A program made the translations under genes and the position numbers. A stretch of 64,000 nucleotides of DNA, from positions 1-64,000 of the forward strand of contig RWJK01000521.1 in the NCBI GenBank assembly GCA_004335835.1, given 5' to 3'. The stretch comes from Scenedesmus sp. ARA3 (Eukaryota > Chlorophyta > Chlorophyceae > Sphaeropleales > Scenedesmaceae). The notes below the pieces were generated by a model. It was given only the letters and a program-made list of their open reading frames with translations. It was not told the origin of the DNA and made no database searches. The first letter of the stretch is position 1. Each line of letters begins with the position of its first letter. Of the stretch, positions 48,060 to 58,049 are shown piece by piece.

Positions 48060-50179
48060 GCCGCTGTTGGAATGGATGCAGCAGCAGGGCTGCAGCGTGT
48101 CTGGTGTAGGGCTGTTCTATGAGCAGCAGCAAGGCGGCAGCATGTCAAGGGAGCTCAGGGCCACTCAGGTGCGGCTTTGATACATAAGTGCTGCTAGCAC
48201 TGCAGCAGCTTGTGCGGCAGGCCCACTGAAACAGCAGCATCAGCATGTGTTGTAGTAGCTTGTCTACTAACCCTATAGTTGTGCACTTCAGCAGTGCAGT
48301 TTGTGAAAGGACAAACAGGTGCATGCGGCAAGCTGCATCTTGTGACGTGATGTGCTGCGTGGCTGCAGGACCTTGCACCTGGTGATGTGCTCATCACAGT
48401 GCCACTGGCAAGCACCATCCACTACATAGATGAGCAGCAGCAGCAGCAGCAAGCTGCTGGGAGCCCTACCAGCAGCAACAGCAGTGACAGCAACAGCAGC
48501 AGCAGGCTGGCTGCACTGCGCAGGCTGCAGCGCAGCGTGCCTGCTGCCTCTGACAGTGGCAGGGGGGCATGGCAGTTCAAGGTGGCCCTGGAGGTGAGGC
48601 CAGCAGCAGCAGCAGCGGGCATGGTGTGGCCTGTTGTGTCCAGACTGCACCTGTACCGTGCGCTAGGGAGCCCTCTGAAGCCCTGCGCTTGCTGCATAAC
48701 AGATTCGTTTACAAGCTGCAACTGCATCACATCCCTGGCAGCTGACGGTGCAACAGATGATGATACATCTCTTCCATGTGAAATGCAGCGGATATGCAGA
48801 CGGCAACATGCGTCACACTAACCCTGTATGTTATGGTGTGCTACCACCCCGATTACAACCCTGCTGTACACATGCACCTGCACTTGCTCATCATGCAGAT
48901 CCTGTACCACTACTGCCAGGGCCCTGCCAGCCCTCTGCACGCCTACATCCAAACCCTACCTGGGGTTCAGCAGGGCATTCCTAAACCCCAGATAGCCATG
49001 CTATACCCTAAACCCCAGCTGCAGGAGCTGCAGTACAACCCTCTGATAGGCGATGCAGCCAGCCAGGCCTACTGGTGGAGGCAGTACAGCAAAGAGGTGC
49101 TGGCAGCGCTTCCTGGCAGTGCTGATGATCCATTTGGCGGGCAGCTGGTCACACAGGAGCAGCTGGGTGAGGCGAAATTGACTATCAGCCATGTTTTGCC
49201 ATCAGCATGCTGTGGCAGCTGGCCCTAGTTTTAACGATGAGGGATCCTTGTAGTCACCACCACGCTGCACACAGGAGCAGCTGGGTGAGCTCGTAATGGG
49301 CTATGCCCCGCTTTTTGGCCAGCAGCATGCTGCGGCAGCTGGCCTTGTAGTCACCAACACGCCGCAACTGATGCTTGCACGTCAGCTGCGCTGCAACGCT
49401 GCACTTGTCGTGCCTTGTGCGGATCACGTAGGTGCTGCTGTGCAGCAGGCTGGGCGCTGCCGCCGGCCATGTCTTGTGTTGCCCATACCAGACGGACCGG
49501 CAGCTGCTTGCAGTACTTGTTAGCTGCTTTTGTGTGCTGCTGCTTTGCAGGCTGGGCGCTGCCCCTGGCCATGTCTTGTGTTAGACGTACCAGACGGACT
49601 GGTAGCTGCTTGCAGTACTTCAACGCTGGATTTGTGTGCTGCTGCGTTGCAGGCTGGGCGCTGTCTCTGGCCATGTCTCGTGCATTTGGCTTCAAGCGCC
49701 TCGGGGGCTGGGCGCTGGTGCCGCTGGTGGACATGGCCAACCACGCCCTGGCCAGCAACGCAGAGATACGCTTCGGGGAGGACGGTGTCGTGCGCATGAT
49801 GGCCAACAAGCAGGTCGGTTGACTGGGTTGTGACACTTTGATACAAGCAGGTTCTGTTGAGGTCTGATGTTGCATCAATGGAATGGTGGGATCAGGATGC
49901 ATTTTGACAGGGCTGTGCCGTGACCCTGGGTGCTGCTCATAGCTCATGGCTGCACAGCCAGCCATGTTGAGGAGCATCACCTGTTGCTCTCAACATCTGT
50001 ATCATGCAGGCGTCACGGCTTGCAATGGATACAGTGGTTGTTTGGTGCTGGTCATCTGTGAGAACCATACTTGGCAGGAAGAATTCCACCAGGTGTTGCA
50101 GGCAACACACCACCGCTTCTGCCACTGCTGCTGCTGTTGCACTCCACGTCACAGGTTCGGCAGGCTATCCACAATACAA

Positions 50180-50225
<46 letters not shown>

Positions 50226-51972
50226 GCCGCTGCTGCTGCGCTGCCAGGTGTCTGCTGGCGCCCCCATCCTGCTCAAGTACGGCTCCCACGACAACGCCAA
50301 CCTGCTGCTGAGCTTCGGCTTTGTGCTGGCCGACAACCCCGCTGACACCTTCGCCTGGCCGCTGGACATGGAGCTGCTGCTGGTGCGCAAAAGCGGCTTG
50401 CTGTGTACACACTCGTTATGCTAATTCTGTTGTTCTCATCTTGCCGCGTGTATGGCGTGTGTTACACAGGACTGAGGACTCGTAGATGTTAGCTGAGCTA
50501 GTTTGGTTGTTTACAACGCCCTCATGGCAGCTGCTGCATGCTACATGTGTTGCTGCAGTGAGCAAACAGCTCTGGAAGACGCTATGCATGCAGCAAGCAG
50601 CACACACTTATATGAATTGTCGCCTGCGCTGCCTGCTCACCCCTGCACTCCAATTCTGCAGGCTGCCATCTACCAGTTTGTGGGTGGGCAGCTGCCACCC
50701 AGCGGCAAGGCAGTGGACGGCCTCAAGACCTGGCAGCGCACCACGCTGCAGCACCTGGGACTACTGCAGGCAAATTCCAGCTCCTCCCCCAGCAGCAGCA
50801 GCAGCAGCAGTGAAGCTGCATGCAGCAGCACTGCTAATGGGCAACAGCACCAGCCAGAGGCAGCAGCAGCAGCAGCTCCGTTGGTGGTGCGCATCGGTGG
50901 GGAGCCTCCTGTATCGTCTGAGCTGCTGGCTGCTGTGAGGGTGGTGCTGGCCACAGTGAGTGAAAGCATTGCGGCGGCACAGCGCAGTGTAGCAGTGTAG
51001 GATCGCAGTCTACAGCAGTGTTTGCTCTAGATGGTGCTTGCACCTGTTGATTGTTTCTGCCGGTGCATACTCCATACTGGATCCTGAGCTGCTTGCTGCT
51101 GTGAGGGTGGTGCTGGTGATGGACCAGGGCAGCTGAACAGGCAGAGCACAGCAGCAGTGGCAGCACTGCAGCATATGCTGCAGATCTGCTATCTAGATAG
51201 CACCTATAGTCACTAGTTCCGGCGTAAGCATGTGTGTGGCAGTATTGCTCCTGGCATACGCATCAAGCCGCTGCAGCAACAGTGCTTGCATTCGGCATTG
51301 TTTAGCGGAATGGACGTGGCAGCTTTGTTGTCAAAGGCACGCTAGTAGGGAAATATATATTTCCCTACTAATATAATATATGGGCATGTTGTGGCGGCTA
51401 TCTTGCCAATGTGGCTGTTTCCTGTTGCTGTTACCCAACCTGCAGGAGCGTTCTTCAGTAAAAGGCAAGTCCCTGGAGCAGCTGGGTGACTGGCAGCAGC
51501 CACTGTCTGCGGCTCACGAGGTGCGCCACTGCATACTGGGGCTTGCCGTGCCAAGGATGCTTACTGGGCACATGGTTCGTCAGCAATCAGGATTACAGGA
51601 GACAGCCGTCAAAGTGGTGCGAGTACTTGTCAATTGACGCTCAACACGACCATGTCTCGTCAGCAGCTTCTACAATGCAACAATAACTGCCTTACTTACA
51701 TGCGCTGCTGCTGCTGCTGCCGCTGCTGCTGCCAGGCGCTGGTGACGAAGGCGCTGGTGGGCCTGCTGACTGTGCTGTACAAGAGCTTCCCCACAAGCAT
51801 ACAGGCCGACAGGGCGCAGCTGCAGCAGCCGGCAGCAGCAGCAGCGGGCGGTGATGCGCTGGCTGCTGAGCGGCATGCCACAGCTGTCCAGTTTAGGCTG
51901 GGGCTAAAGCTGCTGCTGGAGCGGTCTACTAAGGACCTGATTGTGCGGCTTAAGGAGCTGCTGCAGCAGTAG
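47872..51972 (+). CDS. SET-domain protein methyltransferase, Rubisco-LSMT/SETD family
   Basis: Exons 47872-48168, 48369-48593, 48899-49166, 49653-49813, 50248-50382, 50662-50955, 51446-51520 and 51736-51972 join in phase to 563 residues. The family transfers methyl groups from S-adenosylmethionine to Lys (or His) of non-histone proteins. Visible blocks are LLEWMQQQGCSVSGVGLFYE, DLAPGDVLITVPLASTI, LHAYIQTLPG, WALSLAMSRAFGF, LVPLVDMANHAL (Asn293/His294 of the SET pseudoknot), ILLKYGSHDNANLLLSFGFV (Tyr328 at the expected catalytic position; the second Tyr of the usual YGF is Phe), and a C-terminal LSMT substrate-binding-like region (LYKSFPTSIQADRAQL). The N-terminus is Arg/Ser/Ala-rich and could target an organelle. 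ATG 47872 was chosen as the first plausible start, but 47689 is also in frame. Exon 4 has three equivalent acceptors. Confidence 0.85.
49153..49375 (+). repeat. Tandem 118-bp duplication at the end of SET exon 3
   Basis: CACAGGAGCAGCTGG followed by GTGAG occurs with exon ends at 49166 and 49284. The copied intron part includes AGCATGCTGYGGCAGCTGGCC and GTAGTCACCA. Confidence 0.9.
49449..49720 (+). repeat. Three acceptor/exon-start copies of SET exon 4, exact 102-bp period, all in frame
   Basis: GCAG followed by GCTGGGCGCTG..GGCCATGTCT starts at 49449, 49551 and 49653. Spacing is 102 and 102 bp, with no stop codon across the whole array, so the three acceptors give proteins differing by 34 residues per unit (GWALP.AMSCV..TRRTGSC). 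Confidence 0.93.
50182..50240 (+). repeat. CTG run before SET exon 5
   Basis: About 18 near-perfect CTG/CCG-type units end just before the CTGCCAG acceptor of exon 50248-50382. Confidence 0.95.
50915..51125 (+). repeat. Partly duplicated end of SET exon 6
   Basis: GAGCTGCTGGCTGCTGTGAGG + GTGGTGCTGG at about 50918-50951 recurs at about 51087-51118, in intron 6. Confidence 0.75.
51343..51370. repeat. 28-bp perfect palindrome
   Basis: Each 14-base arm is TAGTAGGGAAATAT and the two arms are exact reverse complements with no spacer. It lies in SET intron 6, in an AT-rich patch unlike the surroundings. Confidence 0.95.
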
Positions 51973-52061
51973 CAAGCTGCAGTCCACAGCATTGTGCTTC
52001 TGCAACTTGGTGCGACTGCGGGCGGGCGTGTTGTTGACAGGTACACAGCACCACGGTGCTT

Positions 52062-52066
52062 TGTAA
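52062..52066 (+). terminator. TGTAA polyadenylation signal candidate
   Basis: TGTAA is the usual poly(A) signal of chlorophycean algae. It lies 90 bp after the SET gene stop, a plausible 3' UTR length, but it is only five bases. Confidence 0.35.
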
Positions 52067-52924
52067 GACCACAAACATTGGAGTAACAGCTTGTTGCATT
52101 GAGTGTACATCGAGTGTACAGCACATCATATGCAACGTGCAATGCAAGGCCACCACCGGTCGTGGAGAAGATGCCTAGCAACTTGCACGGCAAAGCATTA
52201 GGAGTCCCGGCATGATGCACCTAAAGATGGGTCAGACTCTGTCACAGCTGTGGCTCTGCAGAGTCACGGTGACTACACTGCCAGCAGCAGCTGTCAGCCG
52301 CCCGCATCAGCAGCTGCTGATGTCAGCAGTGGCCGTTGACAATCGAGCAAGATCACGTGTAGCTCACACAATCCGTGTTCCTCCTCGTGTTCCTCCTGGT
52401 AAACAAAAAGAAACCGAGGGCCATGTACTGCACCAGCCTTCATACCAAGCAAACTTCCACTGCAGATGGAAGCCTTTCCTGCTGAGCAGCTTTCTATTTA
52501 ACCAGGTGTCTGTGGCGGCGTATGCCGCATGAACACACCGTGTAACTCCTCTATCTCCTGCTGAGCAGCCTCAACAAAAGAATCTAGACACATGCCAACC
52601 AAAAACAAACACCTGAACTGCACCATCACACCACCTTTGCGCGCAATCAGCACTGCCGACCGGCTGTGTCCCTGACACAGTCCTACGCAACAAAAAGCAC
52701 TGCTAAAGCAAAAAAAAGCACTCCTAAGCAAGAAAATGTGTACCACTACATACTTGCATGCAGCAAACGTTGCTGCGGCATGGTGTGGCAAGCTGATCCT
52801 AGAGAAAAGAAGCACCGTTGGCGCCCAATTAAGAGAAGCACCTCAACACAGCACCAGGAGCCTGGCATCGTTCCAGCACTTGACTGAGCCTAAGCAAAGA
52901 AGCACATGGTTGCCAAATGCTACG

Positions 52925-52972
52925 GCAGCAGCTGCAGCAGCAGCTGCAGCAGCAGCTGCAGCAGCAGCTGCA
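52925..52972. repeat. 12-bp CAG/CTG composite repeat, four units
   Basis: GCAGCAGCTGCA units repeat exactly four times. Each contains CAGCTG, so the array is largely self-complementary. Confidence 0.9.
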
Positions 52973-53085
52973 GGCGGCCTGCGTCACTTCATAGCTACCG
53001 TTCCAGCACTTGCACAAAAAGGGGCAAGACGCCAGCAGCAGGCTGCAGCAGGGCTTGCTGCAGTGCAGCACAACTACCCATAAAC

Positions 53086-53145
53086 AAGCCTAAGCAAAAG
53101 AGGCCTAAGCAAAAGAAGCCTAAGCACAAGAAGCCTAAGCAAAAG
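53086..53145 (+). repeat. 15-bp tandem repeat, four units
   Basis: Units of AAGCCTAAGCAAAAG. Because 15 is a multiple of three, one frame reads KPKQK four times. I cannot link it to a gene. Confidence 0.9.
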
Positions 53146-53979
53146 AAGCAAAACACCAACTGCTGCTACTGAACCGCCTCTGCTCAGTCAATGAGGCACT
53201 TATACCTATTCGTCACAGGAACTGCTGCAGCGTCACGCGCACAGCTATACAGACACAAGAAGCTAGATGGCCGCAACTGCCAGCGCTACCGCCTGCAGCT
53301 TTGCGCCCATGGGGCATGTTCGGCAAAAAAAGGAGCCGGGCAATGCTGTGCTGCCTGAGTCGACTGCTTGACGTTTCAGCCGCTAACATGACGCGCAGCG
53401 CAGCATGTGCCATCGTGGACGCCCCGCATGCAACCTTGCCCATGCGGCAAGCCACCTGCATATGCGTCAGCCATTTCAGCAGTACTGCCTACAACAGCAA
53501 CCGTTGCGGGGTTTCTTTGCCATGATACAGCGACTGCAGTACATTTGCGGCAAGCAACGGTGCCATGTGAAATAAGGAGACCACGCACAAGCAGCCCCAC
53601 CAAGGAAAACAAGCAAACCGACTTCCCTTGCAGCTCAGAAGATGCAGCATGCGCTGAAACATCAACAGAGATGTGAGTGCTGTGATTGGTATGCTGTACT
53701 ACCCATACTGAACCATTTCAGTGGGTGCGCCTTACTGCTGAAGGCGCCTCAGCACTGACCAGTAAAGCACGAATGCATCTGGGTTTGATGGTAGCACTGA
53801 GTGACCCCTTCACCTGCATGTATGTGCACGCATCCCCCTCACCACTCATATCTGCATGCATGCAGAAACTAAATGCAAAAGAAGAACTATGCAAAGAAGA
53901 CCTATACAACTATGAGCTGTGCAAAAACAAGCATTGCTTTACTGCAGTAGCAGCCGCTGCCAATGCTACCACCAGTACT

Positions 53980-54340
53980 GCCGGCCTGCACTGACACGTC
54001 CTTGCTTCTGGCCCAGTCGCTGGCGCTGCACACTACAATTGCTGCAGTCCACTCAGTTAGCCAAACACAAGACGCATCCACTGCGGCGACGTGTGCCGGT
54101 GCAGCACCGCTGCACGCAGCGCCAGCACGCACTGATGCAATCTTGTCTTGCACACTGCACGTGGCTGGCACTGCAGCCCAGGATGGTAATGCATACTATA
54201 TTTCAAACAGCAGGCCTAGCCACGGCAATGATCTGTGCTGGTCCTGCACCAATTGCACCATTGCACGCTGCGCCGGCGCGTACAGACGCGTCCTTGCGGC
54301 CAGCTGTGCTGGATCGCTGGCTGCGGGACTCAAAGGCAAA
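53980..54340 (-). repeat. Copies of the C-terminal coding block of NRT2 beyond its stop
   Basis: On the minus strand the block reading ASVRAGAACNGAIGAGPAQI in the last exon recurs as ASVRAGAACSGAAPAHVAAV (about 54070-54150) and, weaker, as DVSVQAGSTGG (about 53970-54005), each preceded by a similar sequence. Confidence 0.8.
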
Positions 54341-54935
54341 GCGTAGGCTGGCTGTATGTAGGCCCTGCAGTAGAAACCAAGCAAGCGGACACATTCACTG
54401 TTCCAACATGTGAACATCCTCTCTAGTATCAAGAACGTTCTTACCAGCTAGGCTAGACAGTTTTCTGCCGGCACATTGGTAGCGGTGCAAGAGGAAGGCA
54501 TCTCTGTTATTCTACTTGAGCAGAACACATGTAATGCAACCTCTAGGACATTGCCCCATCACATGTATATGCATTCCTTGTGGGACACATCTGAGAGGTT
54601 GAGTTCTTGTGGGACACATTTGAGACAAAATGTGGGCCAGGCTACTTTGATGTGTCCCACCTGTGCTATCTCCTCTGGTGTGAACTCTGCCATGTAGTAC
54701 GCCTCCTCACTCAAGCCCTCCTTGGGAGCAGTGAGCATGCCACCCCTGGCAGCAGCAACAGCAGCAGCATCAGCAGCATGCTTCAACATGACGAATGCAC
54801 CGCCAAAACCCACACCAACATGAGATTCATTTGGAAGCATTTCAGTTGACAACTCGATCAACTCAAGCATTCCCCCTTAGTCTACAGCACTGGTTAGCCC
54901 TGAGGGGATGTGCACACGCAGTGCAGCATGGCAGC

Positions 54936-54976
<41 letters not shown>

Positions 54977-57900
54977 TAGCGGTTGCATTCAAGTTGTGCC
55001 AGTGCCCAAGGAGGAAGTACGTACCACACGAGGAACTGCACGAGTGCAGATAGCGCCGTCACCGCCATTGCTAGAACTCCCACAAGAGGACTCCACATTG
55101 AATCATCGAAACCACAATACGGGCAACGCATTTGAGCTCCATCCTGCTCACCACATGGGGAGGTAAACCAATGCATAGAGTGCTGTCGCTGCCATGACCA
55201 GCACCCCCAGCCATGCGAAATCCACAGAACATAAACCGCATTGAGCCCCATCTGCCTCTCACCACATGGGGAAGTACACCAGTGCGTACAGTGCCGTCAC
55301 TGCCATGGCCAGCACTCCCATCCAGAAGAAACCTTGTGGCGTGCTCAGAGGCGCATACGTGAAGAAAATGGCCTGGTTCAGGGAGGCGCCTGCAGCAGCA
55401 GCAGCAGCAGCAAAGTGCCTGAGTGATCTCTGCCGTGGTGGTGGTGCTTAAAGAGCTTCGCAGGTTCAGCTCATGCACATACAAAGTCATCAGCTGACAT
55501 TGTGCAGTCATTGTCAGTCAAGTGGTAAGTGTGCCACTGGCAGGTGACTAGGAGCCATGCAGCAGACAAGCAGTGCACTGATAGCTGGATATGTTGCCGC
55601 TTGCAACAGTGCTCGGCAGGCCGCAAAAGCAGCATAAAGTGCATCACATAACCAAAACCGAGCGTGCTAGGCAGTGATGGTGCATCCTGAGCACTGTTCA
55701 GCTCACCAACATTGCCGCCAGCGCCAACAAAGCCTGCAACCAGCCCAGTGGACCGTTTTGACACAAACGGCACCACGCCAAATGAAAGCCCGGCGCTCTG
55801 CTGGCATGTAACTGACAGCATCACCAGGACTGCCATAGTGGAGGGAAGGCTGCTGCTTACAAGACCCAGCAGTAAACACATCAGGCCTGCAAACAACAGC
55901 AGCAGCGGCAGCAGCAGCAGGCACAAGGGACCCATGCTTCAGCCAGGCCTCATGGTGAAACAGACAACAGTCGATGGGATGTGTGTGCTTGACACTTCCT
56001 AATTTGTCCATCAACAGCTTGCAACTATCTTTCAGCATCAGCAATGCAAAGGGCAGCTGACTAATGGTTCACGGGAAGGCTGCTGCTAACAAGCCCCAGC
56101 AGCTTCGCCTGTTTTGCCAGTAGGCCTGCAGAGTAACAGCAGCAGCAGCACGTTACGCAGCAGCTGCATGCAAACTGAAATCTCACTGCCAACAGCAGCA
56201 TGATACACAACACTCACCTGCAAGTGTCTGCGTGATCCACGGCGCCCACAGCCGTCCCAACATACCCCAACGGCTAGCCACATAGTCACTGACGGCATGG
56301 TGATGACAATTCAGTTTTACCTTTCAGCAGGAGCTGAACAGCCCCTAAGTCACACATGTTGTCATTTACAAACAAACATGTTACATGACACCCACCTGCA
56401 AGTGTCTGTGTGATCCACAGCGCCCACAGCCGTCCCAACATACCCCAACGGCTAGCCAGATAGTCACTGACGGCATGGTGATGACAGTTCAGTTTTACCT
56501 TTCAGCAGGAGCTGAACAGCCCCTAAGTCACACATGTTGTTATTTACAAACAAACATGTTACATTACACCCACCTGCAAGTGTCTGTGTGATCCACAGCG
56601 CCCACAGCCGTCCCCTCATACCCCAACGGCCCGCCCATAGTGACTGAGCAGGCCGCCACTCGGCCTGCTGAGGATGTTGGTCCCAAAACAACAGGCTTTA
56701 CATAACACGTTATGCAACACTCACCTGCAAGTGTTTGAGTGATCCACAGCGCCCACAGCCGTCCCCTCATGCCCCAACGGCTGGCCACATAGTCACTCAG
56801 CAGACCGCCGCTCGGCCTGCTGAGGATGTTGGTCAAACCAAACACAGATGCCAGCAGGCCAGCTGTCTGCAAGCCCAGGGAGAACTGGTCAAACATGTAC
56901 TGCGACAGCAGGTTGTTCATGGTCAACTCCACTCCAAAGGAGTAGCCGTAGGTGGCCATCATGACCCAAGTCCTGCAAGCAAGCAGGCGGCAAATGGCAC
57001 AGGGGCGATAAGGGCAGGCTGGTTTGGCATGCTGGATTGGCAGTTACTTACACTTGTTGGCAACGGCACTGACATTCAGTGAGCATTGAAGGTCCTAAAT
57101 TAGCAGACTCGCATTGATACATTTTGACACGGTTGAAAGATCTTTTGTTACACACTGCAAGAGACGTCAAATGTGCTAGGTCAAACATGGTCAACTTACC
57201 TGTAATTGGTAACAGCAGCCCGCCACATGGCCATGTTTGACTGCCGCTTCATTGCCCCACTGGCTTTCAGGTCAGCATAGTTGCCATCAGGGCAGTCTGT
57301 GGCAAACAGCATTGTTGTGATTGTCATAAACACCTGATAGCAGCAGCAGCAGCAGCAGCAGCAGCAAACAGCAACAGCATGCTAAGAAGAGGGGCAAATG
57401 TAGACGCCAAGTAGCGTTCAAGTCGGGTGCGTAAACACACAAACATGTCAGAAACAGAGAGAATACTTACACGTGGCTCCGGGCACCATCTTAGACAGCA
57501 GCCAAATCAGCTGAACACCATGTCAAAGCGTGACTCAGAGGTAACCAGCACAGCAGTAGATCACAATGTATCCATCTTGACGAACACCTTGTCTCCCCAA
57601 TTTAAAGCAAGAATGCATCTGCGGTGTGCCAGTGGCATACCCTACTCGACCAGCAGCGTGCTCAGAGACGCGCAACCAACAGCATGTTGTCAAGATTATG
57701 TGAACATGTGGTGTGGACAACAATAGCTCAGCGGCTCGCAGCGGCAGGAAATCCAAAAGTCATATTTGATACAGACACGGTGCAACAGCACAACATTATT
57801 GCAACTACCGCAAGTATAGATCTCATCTTGTTTAAGATACATATGTTACTGACGAGCCAATGACACATCAATGCAGGTTGGTCCCCACCTGCAGGCAGCC

Positions 57901-58016
57901 GGGCACCATGAAGCACCACCGCCACGCCACAAACACAGGAAGGCCCATGCTGCTGACAATGGCGTTGCAGACCAGAGGCATCAGCAGCAGCGCCCAGCCG
58001 CCACCCGAGTTGCCCT

Positions 58017-58049
<33 letters not shown>

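Larger units (their letters stand above)
51973..53979. other. Intergenic 2-kb region with simple repeats
   Basis: No gene was recognised between the converging SET and NRT2 genes. It holds a (CAGCAGCAGCTG)n array at 52925-52972 and a 15-bp repeat at 53086-53145. Related AAGCAAA/CCTAAGCAA words are scattered at about 52700-52740 and 52885-52905. Confidence 0.45.

Noticed and set aside
51343..51370. Palindrome as terminal inverted repeat of a transposon
   Set aside because: There is no second copy nearby, no transposase-like frame and no evident target-site duplication.
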